Source of the DNA: Ruegeria halocynthiae
GTDB taxonomy: Bacteria > Pseudomonadota > Alphaproteobacteria > Rhodobacterales > Rhodobacteraceae
Assembly: GCF_900106805.1 (NCBI RefSeq)
Contig: NZ_FNNP01000006.1
Location: 62,001 to 126,000 of the forward strand
Direction: 5' to 3'
DNA: 64,000 nucleotides
Shown here piece after piece: positions 28,030 through 37,420 of the stretch. Under the pieces are notes generated by a model. It saw only the letters and a list, made by a program, of their open reading frames with translations, searched no databases and was not told the DNA's origin. Each line of letters opens with the position of its first letter. Positions within the stretch are counted from its first letter, which is position 1. The translations under genes and the position numbers were made by a program.

Positions 28030-29211
28030 ATGAGTTTCCCCGAGCGGTTTTCGAACCTTCCGGAATATGCATTCCCGCGTCTGCGCGCCCTGTTGGATCA
28101 TCATCAACCGGGCGGCGACGTTATTCATATGACGATTGGCGAGCCTAAGCACGATTTCCCGCCTTGGGTGACCGATGTGATCATGGAAAACGCCGCCGGG
28201 TTTCAGGGCTATCCCCCGAACGAAGGTTCGCCCGAATTGCGTGAGGCGATCGCCGACTGGGTTAATCGCCGCTATGGCGTGTCGATGGATGCAGATGCGA
28301 ATGTGATGGCGCTGAATGGCACCCGAGAGGGGCTGTACAACGCCGCCATGGCGTTGTGCCCCGAGCAGAAGAACGGGCAGCGGCCGATCATCCTGTGCCC
28401 GAATCCGTTTTATCAGGTCTATATGGTTGCTTCGATTTCGGTCGGCGCAGAGCCATACTTTGTGCCTGCAACCGCTGGGACGGACCATTTGCCGGATTAT
28501 GCGGGCCTGCCCGAAGAGGTGCTGAATCGCACTGCGGTTGCCTACATCTGTTCACCTGCGAACCCTCAGGGGGCGGTCGCTTCGCGTGAATACTGGGCCG
28601 AATTGATCCAATTGGCCGAGAAATACGAATTCCGCATCTTTGCAGATGAATGCTATTCCGAAATTTACCGCGACGTGGCCCCGGTTGGTGCGCTGAGCGT
28701 TGCGCAGGAACTGGGTGCCGATCCCGAGCGGGTTACGTTGTTCAACTCCCTTTCCAAGCGATCAAATCTGGCCGGGTTGCGGTCAGGGCTGATCGCAGGC
28801 GGGCCTGAGACTATCAAACGGGTCAAGCTGTTGCGCAGCTATGCCGGGGCGCCTCTGCCTTCCCCATTGCAGGCCGCTGCCGCCAGAGTTTGGGCGGATG
28901 AGGCGCATGTGCAGGAGAACCGCGCGCTGTATCAGGAAAAATATGCCGTCGCGGATGAGGTCTTTGCTGGCGTGCAAGGCTACATGCCTCCTGAGGCCGG
29001 ATTCTTCCTGTGGCTGCCAGTCGAAAACGGCGAAGAAGCTGCATTGAATCTTTGGCAGGAAACCGGTGTTCGGGTTCTGCCGGGTGCATATCTTTCTCAA
29101 GGTGATCCGGGGCAAAACCCGGGCGAGCAATTTATCCGGGTCGCGATGGTGGCTCCAAAAACAGAGATGAAGCGCGGGCTGATTACGCTCCGCGACTGCA
29201 TCTATTCGTGA
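28030..29211 (+). CDS. PLP-dependent aminotransferase, class I/II (DapC-like)
   Basis: A 393-residue fold-type I transaminase. Substrate/PLP motifs: IGEPKHDFP (residues 37-45), [39 protein letters not shown] with the PLP Asp, and the PLP lysine Lys243 in [15 protein letters not shown]. The sequence style (SPANPQG, SKRSN) matches the DapC succinyldiaminopimelate aminotransferase-like group of proteobacteria, but the substrate is uncertain. The 108 bases upstream hold no other gene. Confidence 0.85.
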   Translation: MSFPERFSNLPEYAFPRLRALLDHHQPGGDVIHMTIGEPKHDFPPWVTDVIMENAAGFQGYPPNEGSPELREAIADWVNRRYGVSMDADANVMALNGTREGLYNAAMALCPEQKNGQRPIILCPNPFYQVYMVASISVGAEPYFVPATAGTDHLPDYAGLPEEVLNRTAVAYICSPANPQGAVASREYWAELIQLAEKYEFRIFADECYSEIYRDVAPVGALSVAQELGADPERVTLFNSLSKRSNLAGLRSGLIAGGPETIKRVKLLRSYAGAPLPSPLQAAAARVWADEAHVQENRALYQEKYAVADEVFAGVQGYMPPEAGFFLWLPVENGEEAALNLWQETGVRVLPGAYLSQGDPGQNPGEQFIRVAMVAPKTEMKRGLITLRDCIYS

Positions 29212-29225
29212 GGTACGAGGGTAAA

Positions 29226-32117
29226 ATGGCATCATATAACGCGCGCAATCGTGACCCGCTGCTGGACAGCACCACGCAAGCCGCCATCGAACGGCGCAGC
29301 AAAGAGCTGATCGGGATCGCTCTGATCCTGTTGGGGCTCGCAGCCGCCGCGATGGTTTGGTCCTATACGCCCGATGATCCGAACTGGATGGTGTCGACCG
29401 ATGCGCCGGTGCAGAATTGGATGGGGCGCGTAGGGGCCTCAATCGCTGCGCCGTTGTTCATGATTGTTGGGTGGGGCAGCCTGGGTGTTGCGCTGGTGTT
29501 GGCCACTTGGGGCGTTCGGTTTGCTGGTCATTTGGGGGAAGATCGTGCCATCGCCCGTTTGATTTTTGCACCGATCTGGATCGCCGTGTTGGCAGTTTAT
29601 GCTGCTACGCTGGTGCCGGGCGCCGAATGGCGGGCAACGCATAGCTATGGTTTGGGTGGTCTGTTTGGCGATACGGTAATGGGCGCGCTTTTGACGTTGT
29701 TGCCGATATCTTCGCATTTCCTGGTCAAGTTGATGTCGCTTGCGATGGCAGCTGGGTTGCTGGCGTTGGGCGTATTTGTGCTGGGTTTTACCAAAGCGGA
29801 TGTGCGTCATGGCTTTCGTGCCTTCTTGCTGGGGCTGGTTATGGCTTACGATCTGCTGATGAATGCGTTGGGCCGTGGCGCGTCTGCGACTGCGCAGGCG
29901 GCGCGCGATCGAAAGGCGCAATGGGTCGATCGTAAAGCAGAACGCGCGGTGCCGGTGCAGGCGGATTTTGACGATGATCTGGCGTATGCTGACCCATTAT
30001 TCGAAGACCTTGAGCCTGAAGTTCAGGAACCCCCGGCAAAGACTGGTCTTCTGGCGCGGATGCCATCGCTGATCCGCCGTCCCGAGCCAATGCCCGAGCC
30101 TGAGCTGGTTGAGACTGTGGCTGTCGAAGGGTACTACGACATGCCGGGCGAGGACCGTATCCGGTCCAAGATTTCCGCTGCCGTGCGCAATCGTAAAGTC
30201 GCGGCAGGAGAATTGACGCCCGAACCTGATCCCGACCTGCCATTGACGAAAGGGCGGGGTAGGGGCCCAGATCCGCTTATACTTGAATCCGGCGCGGCTG
30301 GTGAATTGCCGCCAGAACCTCCGGTGACCTCTGCGGGTTTGCCACCCGAACCGCCGATGACGGCTGGTTCTGAGGCTTCTTATCTGGATCAGTCTGACTA
30401 TGTTGCTGAACCGGACTATGAAGACGAGGCAGTGTTCGAGGTTACCCCGGAACCTGCGCCTCAACCGCGACAGGCGGTAAAGATTCCGGTGGCTGAACCG
30501 CGCAAACCGGTTGTAGCTCAGCCAGTGCGCCGTGCCCCTCAGCCGTCGCGCAGGGCACAAGCTGAAGCGCAACCGACACTTTCATTCGAAGAGCGGCATT
30601 CCGATTTCGAGCTGCCACCGCTGGGATTGTTGTCCAACCCGGCCAGCATTCAGCGCCATCACCTGAGTGATGAGGCGCTGGAGGAAAACGCGCGGATGCT
30701 GGAGAACGTCCTGGATGACTATGGCGTCAAGGGCGAGATCGTAAGTGTTCGCCCCGGTCCGGTTGTCACCATGTACGAACTGGAGCCTGCACCGGGATTG
30801 AAAGCCAGCCGTGTGATCGGTCTGGCAGACGATATCGCGCGCTCGATGGCAGCGTTGTCGGCGCGGGTGTCGACCCTGCCGGGTCGTTCGGTGATTGGTA
30901 TCGAACTGCCGAACGAAAACCGCGAGATGGTGGTGCTGCGTGAAATCTTGGCCAGCCGTGATTTCGGTGATGGCAACCACGCGTTGCCGCTTGCGCTAGG
31001 CAAGGATATCGGCGGTGAGTCCGTTGTGGCAAACCTTGCCAAGATGCCTCACCTGTTGATCGCTGGTACGACTGGTTCCGGTAAGTCGGTGGCGATCAAC
31101 ACGATGATCCTGTCGCTGCTTTACAAGCTGACGCCGGATGAATGCCGCCTGATCATGATCGATCCGAAAATGTTGGAACTGTCAGTTTATGACGGCATCC
31201 CGCATCTGCTGTCACCCGTTGTGACCGACCCGAAAAAGGCGGTCGTTGCCCTGAAATGGGTCGTCGGTGAGATGGAAGATCGTTATCGCAAAATGTCCAA
31301 GATGGGCGTGCGAAACATTGCGGGCTACAATGGCCGTGTGAAGGACGCGCTGGCCAAAGGCGAGTTGTTCAGCCGCACAGTCCAGACCGGATTCGATGAC
31401 GAAACCGGTGAACCGATGTTCGAGACCGAGGAATTCGCACCCGAGGCGATGCCCTATATCGTTGTCATCGTCGATGAAATGGCCGACCTGATGATGGTCG
31501 CGGGCAAGGAGATCGAAGCCTGCATTCAGCGTCTGGCACAAATGGCACGGGCTTCGGGCATTCACCTGATCATGGCCACACAGCGCCCTTCGGTCGACGT
31601 GATTACCGGGACGATCAAGGCGAACTTCCCGACTCGGATTTCGTTCCAGGTGACCTCGAAAGTCGATAGCCGGACAATCCTTGGTGAAATGGGCGCAGAA
31701 CAACTGCTGGGGCAGGGCGACATGCTCTATATGGCTGGTGGCGCCAAGATCACCCGTTGCCATGGCCCATTTGTCTCAGATGAAGAGGTCGAGGAAATCG
31801 TCAACCACCTGAAACAATTCGGTCCGCCGGAATATGTAGGTACCGTTCTGGACGGCCCGTCCGATGATAAGGCCGACAATATCGACGCTGTTCTGGGATT
31901 GAACACAGGTGGCAACACCAATGGAGAGGACGCGCTTTATGATCAGGCTGTGGCGATCGTGATCAAGGATCGCAAATGCTCGACCTCCTACATCCAGCGA
32001 AAACTTGCCATTGGCTACAACAAAGCTGCGCGGCTTGTTGAGCAGATGGAGGACGAAGGCGTTGTTTCCGGGGCAAATCACGTGGGTAAACGTGAAATCC
32101 TCGTCCCCGAGCAATAG
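29226..32117 (+). CDS. ftsK: DNA translocase FtsK
   Basis: A 963-residue FtsK/SpoIIIE protein that pumps chromosome ends at the septum. N-terminal hydrophobic segments (about residues 33-55, 85-125, 140-160, 175-215) anchor it; a Pro/Glu-rich linker follows (about 250-460), then the motor with Walker A GTTGSGKS (614-621), [11 protein letters not shown] (Walker B) and the C-terminal gamma winged helix ([22 protein letters not shown]). The ATG at 29226 follows GAGGGT. It begins 14 bases after the aminotransferase stop, and lolA follows. Confidence 0.96.
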   Translation: MASYNARNRDPLLDSTTQAAIERRSKELIGIALILLGLAAAAMVWSYTPDDPNWMVSTDAPVQNWMGRVGASIAAPLFMIVGWGSLGVALVLATWGVRFAGHLGEDRAIARLIFAPIWIAVLAVYAATLVPGAEWRATHSYGLGGLFGDTVMGALLTLLPISSHFLVKLMSLAMAAGLLALGVFVLGFTKADVRHGFRAFLLGLVMAYDLLMNALGRGASATAQAARDRKAQWVDRKAERAVPVQADFDDDLAYADPLFEDLEPEVQEPPAKTGLLARMPSLIRRPEPMPEPELVETVAVEGYYDMPGEDRIRSKISAAVRNRKVAAGELTPEPDPDLPLTKGRGRGPDPLILESGAAGELPPEPPVTSAGLPPEPPMTAGSEASYLDQSDYVAEPDYEDEAVFEVTPEPAPQPRQAVKIPVAEPRKPVVAQPVRRAPQPSRRAQAEAQPTLSFEERHSDFELPPLGLLSNPASIQRHHLSDEALEENARMLENVLDDYGVKGEIVSVRPGPVVTMYELEPAPGLKASRVIGLADDIARSMAALSARVSTLPGRSVIGIELPNENREMVVLREILASRDFGDGNHALPLALGKDIGGESVVANLAKMPHLLIAGTTGSGKSVAINTMILSLLYKLTPDECRLIMIDPKMLELSVYDGIPHLLSPVVTDPKKAVVALKWVVGEMEDRYRKMSKMGVRNIAGYNGRVKDALAKGELFSRTVQTGFDDETGEPMFETEEFAPEAMPYIVVIVDEMADLMMVAGKEIEACIQRLAQMARASGIHLIMATQRPSVDVITGTIKANFPTRISFQVTSKVDSRTILGEMGAEQLLGQGDMLYMAGGAKITRCHGPFVSDEEVEEIVNHLKQFGPPEYVGTVLDGPSDDKADNIDAVLGLNTGGNTNGEDALYDQAVAIVIKDRKCSTSYIQRKLAIGYNKAARLVEQMEDEGVVSGANHVGKREILVPEQ

Positions 32118-32156
32118 GATATTTAATAACAAGGGCAGAGCGCTTATCTGGGTCTT

Positions 32157-32753
32157 ATGAAACAGATTGCTTTTGCCCTTGCTCTGACACTGGCCGCACC
32201 CGCCGCTTGGGCCGCGGATAAGTTGCCACTGTCGCAGATTTCCAACTATCTGAACCAGTTGAAGACGGTTCAGACCACATTCACGCAGGTCAATGATGAC
32301 GGCTCGCTGAGTACCGGTAAGCTGTGGCTACAGCGGCCCGGAAAAATGCGGTTCGAATATGATCCGCCAAACAGCGCCGTTGTTCTGGCGCGGTCCGGGA
32401 CGGTACAGATCTTTGACCCAAAGTCCAATCAGCCGCCCGAGCAGTACCCGTTGAAACGTACTCCGCTATCTCTGGTATTGGCGCGGAATGTCAATCTTGG
32501 ACAAGCCAATATGGTCGTGGGTCACAATTTTGACGGCACAGCTACGATTGTCACAGCCCAGGACCCCAAAAACCCGGAAAGCGGCCGGATTGAGCTGATG
32601 TTCACATCCAATCCGGTTGAGCTGCGTAAATGGGTGATCCACGACAATGCGGGCAGTCAGACGACCGTGCTACTGGGGCCACTGACCGAGGCCGGGCGCC
32701 TCGATTCCAGTGTGTTCTCCAGCAAAACCCGTCTCGGGTCAGACAATCGCTGA
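32157..32753 (+). CDS. lolA: Outer-membrane lipoprotein carrier protein LolA
   Basis: A 198-residue periplasmic chaperone. Signal peptide MKQIAFALALTLAAPAAWAA, then the half-barrel with SQISNYLNQLKTVQTTFTQV, GKLWLQRPGKMRFEYDPP and a C-terminal strand with VILDN-type IHDNAGSQTTVLL. It ferries lipoproteins from LolCDE to LolB. It follows ftsK by 39 bases, an order widespread in alphaproteobacteria. No strong SD is visible before the ATG. Confidence 0.93.
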   Translation: MKQIAFALALTLAAPAAWAADKLPLSQISNYLNQLKTVQTTFTQVNDDGSLSTGKLWLQRPGKMRFEYDPPNSAVVLARSGTVQIFDPKSNQPPEQYPLKRTPLSLVLARNVNLGQANMVVGHNFDGTATIVTAQDPKNPESGRIELMFTSNPVELRKWVIHDNAGSQTTVLLGPLTEAGRLDSSVFSSKTRLGSDNR

Positions 32754-32764
32754 CCCGATCGTTT
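32734..32764. terminator. Hairpin between lolA and the transglycosylase gene
   Basis: An 8-9 bp perfect stem (CGGGTCAG/CTGACCCG, arms at 32735-32742 and 32750-32757) overlaps the lolA stop codon and lies before ATCGTTT. It could end transcription from either side. Confidence 0.45.
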
Positions 32765-33345
32765 CAGTAACGGCAGTTGGACAATTGTGCCTGATATAGC
32801 TGCGCGCGGGCGTCCACATCGCTGGCCACGTTCAGTAACCACGATTTGCTGTTATAGCTGCCGCGCGCGTAACCCGTATGCCCTTCGTGATAAGCCAGAT
32901 ACTGGTTGCGCGTATCGCTGGGATGGATTCCGTTGCGCTCGTAGCTTTTGTTCATGTACCAGCCGATGAAATCCGAAGCATCGCGGATACGATCCCGCTT
33001 GGCCCGGCGTTTGCCGGTTTCGCGCTGATATTGCTCCCAAGTGCCATCAAGAGCCTGGCCGTATCCGTAGGCGCTGCTTTGGCGTCCCATTGGAATAACA
33101 CCCAGCACATATTTGTGTGGCGTGCGCGCATCGTGGCGGTACCGGCTTTCCTGATAGATCGTTGCCATCTGGACATGTATGGGAACGCCCCATTTGCGCT
33201 CGGTGCTCTTGAAGGCCTTGATATAATCGGGTTTTTCACGCGCAATGCTGCACGCGTCATTCAGTCTGCTCGGTGGTTGCTTGGACCCACCACCACAGGA
33301 TGCCAAAAGCAGCACCCCGAAGAGTACGAAAAGAATTCTGCTCAT
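32764..33345 (-). CDS. Lytic transglycosylase-type lipoprotein (SLT domain)
   Basis: A 193-residue protein with lipobox LLLASCGGG (Cys17) and an SLT-like domain: MATIYQESRYRHD with the catalytic Glu, AYGYGQALDGTWEQYQ and a conserved YLAYHEGHTGYARGSY segment near the C-terminus. It should cleave peptidoglycan glycan strands at the outer-membrane surface. GAGGCAC precedes the ATG. It faces lolA, the two stop codons being 10 bases apart. Confidence 0.88.
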   Translation of the reverse strand: MSRILFVLFGVLLLASCGGGSKQPPSRLNDACSIAREKPDYIKAFKSTERKWGVPIHVQMATIYQESRYRHDARTPHKYVLGVIPMGRQSSAYGYGQALDGTWEQYQRETGKRRAKRDRIRDASDFIGWYMNKSYERNGIHPSDTRNQYLAYHEGHTGYARGSYNSKSWLLNVASDVDARAQLYQAQLSNCRY

Positions 33346-33405
33346 GTGCCTCGTGCCTTTTTTCTTTATTCTAACGCAGATTGAGCTCTGAGGAAATCAC
33401 AATCG

Positions 33406-34287
33406 TTACAGAATAATAGCGAGAATTATCGGCAATGTGACGACCGACAGCACGGTCGAGACCATGACCATGCCCGCAACCGCGTCAGAATCCGCGTCGA
33501 ACCGTTCTGCCAGCAGGTACGAGGTGACGGCGACAGGGGTGCACATCTGCAAAACCAATACCCCGAATGCCACTGGGCCCAGCCCGAACCCGAGGGCGAG
33601 AACCCAGCCCAATCCAAAACAAACAACCAGTTTCAGAAAGGACAGCCATATCGCCTGTTGCAATTTCTGCGTGGTTAGCCGTGCAATCGCTACACCCAGG
33701 GTGATCAGCATCATCGGGATCGCCATCTGGCCCAGCAATTCCAGTGTGTTGGTCAGAAACAGAGGCGTCTTCCACCCGCGCCACAGAAATAACGCTCCAA
33801 GCAGCGTCGCCCAGACCATTGGCTCTCGTAAAACCTTGCCAAAAGCGCCTTTCCCTGCAACCAGATAGATCCCGTAGGTAAAGGAAAACAGGGCGGTCAC
33901 AGCCAGAAAGATCACTGCATAGCCCAGCCCGACCTGCCCAAAGGCAAAGATGCATAACGGCAGGCCCAGATTGCCGGTATTGCCAAATATCAGCGGCGCC
34001 AGATAGGTCCGCTGCTCCATCCCGGTGACGCGAACGAAGACCCAGAACCCAACTGCAAGCGCGACTTGCGACGCGATTGCAGCGAAGGTGAACCGCGTCA
34101 GATCGCCTCCCGGAATGTTGGTTTGCATCAGAGCGACAAAGATCAGACTTGGTACAGCTATCGTCACTGCTAGGCGGGTGACAAATTGCAGCCGATACTC
34201 GAATCCGAGCTTGACCCAGGCAAATCCGATGCCTGCCAACAGGAATACCGGGGCCACAATTTCGAACACTGTCAGTAGTAAGTTCAC
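33406..34287 (-). CDS. AEC (auxin efflux carrier) family transporter
   Basis: A 293-residue membrane protein with ten hydrophobic segments; family motifs GNTGNLGLPLCIFAFG (near residues 105-120) and a C-terminal repeat with MCTPVAVTSYLLAERF. AEC proteins export or import organic anions such as malate. It starts with GTG at 34287, with GGGAAA 7 bases before. The substrate is unknown. Confidence 0.87.
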   Translation of the reverse strand: MNLLLTVFEIVAPVFLLAGIGFAWVKLGFEYRLQFVTRLAVTIAVPSLIFVALMQTNIPGGDLTRFTFAAIASQVALAVGFWVFVRVTGMEQRTYLAPLIFGNTGNLGLPLCIFAFGQVGLGYAVIFLAVTALFSFTYGIYLVAGKGAFGKVLREPMVWATLLGALFLWRGWKTPLFLTNTLELLGQMAIPMMLITLGVAIARLTTQKLQQAIWLSFLKLVVCFGLGWVLALGFGLGPVAFGVLVLQMCTPVAVTSYLLAERFDADSDAVAGMVMVSTVLSVVTLPIILAIIL

Positions 34288-34367
34288 AGACTGTTTCCCA
34301 GAATTTCAGCTCAATGATTGGCATTTCTGCCCAAAAAGATGTAGTAAGTTCTTTGGGGGCCGAAACA

Positions 34368-34694
34368 ATGTTAAAGACACAAGCCAAGTACCGCCTGGGA
34401 CAGGTGGTTCGACATAAAAGACACCCTTTTCGAGGGGTGATTTTTGATGTCGATCCGGAATTTTCGAATTCTGAAGAATGGTATCAGGCGATCCCCGAAG
34501 ACAGCCGCCCGCTGAAAGATCAGCCGTTCTATCATCTGCTGGCCGAGAATGATCAGTCCTTCTATGTTGCTTATGTTTCAGAACAAAATCTAGTTGCGGA
34601 CCAATCGGGTGAGCCCGTTGATCACCCTGATATCCCCAATATGTTTGGCCCATTTCAGGACGGCTCCTACCCGCTGCATTTCCAGTTGAACTGA
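34368..34694 (+). CDS. hspQ: Heat shock protein HspQ
   Basis: A 108-residue protein: YRLGQVVRHKRHPFRGVIFDVDPEF (residues 7-31, in parts GQVVRHKRHPFRGVIFDVD), YHLLAENDQSFYVAYVSEQNL and HPDIPNMFGPF. These are the conserved HspQ/YccV segments. In E. coli HspQ binds hemimethylated oriC DNA and stimulates Lon. ATG at 34368 follows GGGGGC. It stands alone between the AEC and GGT genes, which run on the other strand. Confidence 0.93.
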   Translation: MLKTQAKYRLGQVVRHKRHPFRGVIFDVDPEFSNSEEWYQAIPEDSRPLKDQPFYHLLAENDQSFYVAYVSEQNLVADQSGEPVDHPDIPNMFGPFQDGSYPLHFQLN

Positions 34695-34718
34695 GTACCT
34701 CTGCTGCGCCAGCGCGTA

Positions 34719-36296
34719 TCAGTACCCCAGGGCGCAACCGTCTTTGCGAGGATCGCTAGCACCTTCCAGAACACCTGTTTCGCAGATTCGAATAGCCTGC
34801 GCTCCACCGAGGGGCGTTTCTGAGTGTTGGATAGTATGACCCATTTCGGTCAATTGTTGTCGTATATCAGCAGAATAGCCGCGCTCGAGTTTCAGGATGC
34901 CTCCATCCGAAAACGCACGCGGAGCATCCACCGCTTCTTGCAATTCGAGACCAAAATCCGTCAGATTCGACACCAGCCGGGCATGGCCGGTTGGTTGATA
35001 GGCACCTCCCATCACACCGAATGGCATCATGATCCGCCCATTGCTGCGCAACATGCCGGGAATGATTGTGTGCATCGGTCGTTTCCCGCCTGCCAGCTCA
35101 TTCGGGTGGCCGGGTTCAAGGTTGAAGCCTGCGCCACGGTTCTGCAGCAAAATACCGAACTTTTCCGAAGCGATGCCCGAACCAAAGCCGTGGTAAATTG
35201 AGTAAATCAGCGACACAGCCATGCGGTCCCTGTCGACCACTGTGATGTAAACGGTGTCCTTGTGAACCGTTTCGGTCAGCGGACCTGCGGCAGGCATGGC
35301 ACGAGAGGGGTCGATAAGCGCGGCCAGACCGGCCGCCGTTTCTGGGGCAAGAAAATGCGTCATCCGCGTGCTGTAATCCGGATCGGCGATGAAACGGTTG
35401 CGTGCATCATAGGCCAGTTTGCTGGCTTCCGCTTCGATATGCACCCGCTCGGCGCCCCTCGGATCCATTGCGGCCAGATCGAAATGCTTCAGGATATTCA
35501 GTAAAAGGATCGCAGTTGCGCCCTGGCCATTTGGCGGGTGTTCGACCAGCTCGATGCCGCCGTAATCTCCGCCGACGGGTAGCGTTTCATTACTCTGCGT
35601 GGTCTCAAAATCTCGGGCTGTTTGCACCCCTCCCAGCTGCGACAAGGCTGCAAGCATGTCTTCGGCGATCTCACCGGTATAAAACGCCTCCGGCCCGTAT
35701 TGCGCCACACGGCGCAGGGCCTCCGCCTGACCTGGCGCGCGAAAAATCTGGCCGGTTTGCAAAGGTTTGCCATCGATAAGGTAGTGATCTCGGGCTGCAC
35801 CCTTCAAAGTTGTAGCACTGTTTTTCCAGTCAAAGGCGACACGTGGTGCTACCGGAACGCCCGCCTCTGCATAGTGGATGGCGGGTTGCAGAATTGTCTC
35901 GAGACCCAGCCGTCCTTCGGTTTTGGCCAGTCGGCAAAACGCTTCTACTGCGCCGGGGATTGTCACGGCGTCGGGGCTGGTCAAGGGAACAGTCGTTAAG
36001 CCGCGATCTCTTAGAACCTGTGCATTGGCAACCGCTGCTGCGCGCCCTGAACCATTCAGCGCGCGGACGGTCTGTTCTCCGGCGCGGTTGTATAGAGCAA
36101 AACAATCGCCGCCCAAGCCGGTCATCTGGGGTTCGCAAATGCCAAGAAGCACCGCGCCTGCAATCGCCGCGTCCATGGCGTTGCCGCCCCGTTGCAGAAT
36201 GTCCAGCGCAACCTTGGCCGCCAACGGATGGGACGTCGCGCACATTCCCCCGGTCGCCAGAACTTCAGAGCGGCCAGCCTTGTGAAAATCGCGCAT
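34719..36296 (-). CDS. Gamma-glutamyltransferase family protein
   Basis: A 525-residue Ntn-hydrolase. The N-terminal region has ATSHPLAAKVALDILQRGGNAMDAAIAG (residues 20-47); autocleavage would free the Thr in KDTVYITVVDRDRM, the nucleophile; GVMGGAYQPTGHARLVSNLTD closes the C-terminus. No signal peptide is visible, so it may act in the cytoplasm, unlike E. coli Ggt. It may act on glutathione or other gamma-glutamyl compounds. The ATG at 36296 has AGAAGGA upstream. Confidence 0.88.
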   Translation of the reverse strand: MRDFHKAGRSEVLATGGMCATSHPLAAKVALDILQRGGNAMDAAIAGAVLLGICEPQMTGLGGDCFALYNRAGEQTVRALNGSGRAAAVANAQVLRDRGLTTVPLTSPDAVTIPGAVEAFCRLAKTEGRLGLETILQPAIHYAEAGVPVAPRVAFDWKNSATTLKGAARDHYLIDGKPLQTGQIFRAPGQAEALRRVAQYGPEAFYTGEIAEDMLAALSQLGGVQTARDFETTQSNETLPVGGDYGGIELVEHPPNGQGATAILLLNILKHFDLAAMDPRGAERVHIEAEASKLAYDARNRFIADPDYSTRMTHFLAPETAAGLAALIDPSRAMPAAGPLTETVHKDTVYITVVDRDRMAVSLIYSIYHGFGSGIASEKFGILLQNRGAGFNLEPGHPNELAGGKRPMHTIIPGMLRSNGRIMMPFGVMGGAYQPTGHARLVSNLTDFGLELQEAVDAPRAFSDGGILKLERGYSADIRQQLTEMGHTIQHSETPLGGAQAIRICETGVLEGASDPRKDGCALGY

Positions 36297-36359
36297 AGTC
36301 CATTCCTTCTGCAAACATGCAGACACTAAGCCTATGCCGAAAATTGTCCAATGCCATCT

Positions 36360-36444
36360 GGGGAGGGAGATCCTCGGCGCCGCTCATTGGGTGGGGGCTG
36401 TGACGCTAAGCGCCGAGGGAAGCTATCTGAGCTACCCCTTTTTT
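36360..36444 (+). other. Structured intergenic element of unknown class
   Basis: In the 212-base gap between the GGT gene and the RsbW-like gene, a long-range fold is visible on the plus strand: GGGG (36360-36363) with CCCC (36435-36438), AGAT (36368-36371) with ATCT (36425-36428), and a 9-bp stem CCTCGGCGC (36372-36380) with GCGCCGAGG (36410-36418). Six T follow at 36439-36444. This resembles a small terminated RNA. It could also be a remnant or a terminator; no class was recognised. Confidence 0.35.
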
Positions 36445-36508
36445 ATGGGCTTTGTTTGCGGCGCGACAATGTTTCGATCTGGGCGTTATTGTGGCCATTT
36501 GATGCCTC

Positions 36509-36958
36509 TTAGGGTGCCTCATCAAAGTCGAATCGCAGGCAAAGCCGGTTCCCCCCATCTCTTCGTTCATACTGTATGTTGCTGGTTAGCTGACGAATCA
36601 AGTGCCATCCAAAACCACCCTCGGGAAGGTCCTGCAGAGGTGCATCCACAGGTGCCGGAGGACCGTCAGGCAACCGCAGGTTGGGCATTGGCTTGCCAGT
36701 GTCGGTGATTTGGATCACCAACTTGTCTTTGCACAGACAGCAATCAATCTGAATGTCAGCGGGGGCAATGCCAGCATACGCATGTTTGACCACATTGTTG
36801 ATCGCCTCGGCGAGCGCAATTTTGACATCGTCAGCCTTGCTGACCGGCAGACCATAAGCGGCCAGTCGGGCGCTTAGTGTGACGATGCCAGCACTGGCCT
36901 GGGCTTGGGTGGCGGGAAAGCTCAGATCCAGACAGTCTTGTTTGCATTTGGAACACAC
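36509..36958 (-). CDS. RsbW-like anti-sigma factor serine kinase (ATP-binding)
   Basis: A 149-residue GHKL ATPase: ALAEAINNVVKHAYAG (N-box, residues 48-63), VIQITDTGKPMP (G1) and EGGFGWHLIRQLTS (G2). It probably phosphorylates the STAS protein encoded 23 bases upstream. It starts with GTG at 36958 after AGGAG. The extreme N-terminus carries a Cys cluster (MCSKCKQDC, Cys2, 5, 9) and there is a second Cys group (CCLCKD), unusual for RsbW. The sigma factor or other target is not in the window. Confidence 0.85.
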   Translation of the reverse strand: MCSKCKQDCLDLSFPATQAQASAGIVTLSARLAAYGLPVSKADDVKIALAEAINNVVKHAYAGIAPADIQIDCCLCKDKLVIQITDTGKPMPNLRLPDGPPAPVDAPLQDLPEGGFGWHLIRQLTSNIQYERRDGGNRLCLRFDFDEAP

Positions 36959-36980
36959 GGCGATCCACTCCTGCCGGTCG

Positions 36981-37319
36981 TTAATCCGCGCCAGCGTTCA
37001 TCGCGTCATCCAGCGATGCGAACAACCGGAATACCGTGTCCATACGCGTGAGACGGAACACTTTCTCAACGATCGGGCGCAACCCGGCCAGATCCAACCG
37101 GCGCCCGCCCTCCAGCTGTTTCATTGAGGCGACAATGGCCCCCAGGCCACTGGAATCAATGAACTCCACCGCCGACAGATCCAGAACAACCCGTTTTGCA
37201 GGGGTTTGAGTTTCTGCACGCATGTCGTCTTTGAATTGAATCGCCATCGCGGCATCAATTCGGTCGCAATGAACAGATATGATCTGCGTCTCGCCGGTCA
37301 TGTCGCTGCTAAGCCCCAT
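36981..37319 (-). CDS. STAS-domain anti-anti-sigma factor (RsbV-like)
   Basis: A 112-residue STAS protein: VVLDLSAVEFIDSSGLGAIVASMK, with the phosphorylatable Ser56/57 in DSSGLG, and FRLTRMDTVFRLFASLDDAM at the C-terminus. It would bind the RsbW-like kinase when unphosphorylated and release the kinase's partner. ATG at 37319 follows GAAGGGCGG. It is the first gene of a two-gene partner-switching module. Confidence 0.88.
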   Translation of the reverse strand: MGLSSDMTGETQIISVHCDRIDAAMAIQFKDDMRAETQTPAKRVVLDLSAVEFIDSSGLGAIVASMKQLEGGRRLDLAGLRPIVEKVFRLTRMDTVFRLFASLDDAMNAGAD

Positions 37320-37420
37320 GTTTGACCGCCCTTCACATAGCAATTTGATGGTAGAAATACGCTAGACGGTAATTCTTACCATTCGGTATCCATGTTCGGG
37401 AAAGCACAAGGAGAATTCGG

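Noticed and set aside
34719..36296. Gamma-glutamyltransferase gene as a cephalosporin acylase
   Set aside because: The nucleophile context KDTVYITVVD and N-terminal motif fit the general GGT family; nothing points to beta-lactam acylation.
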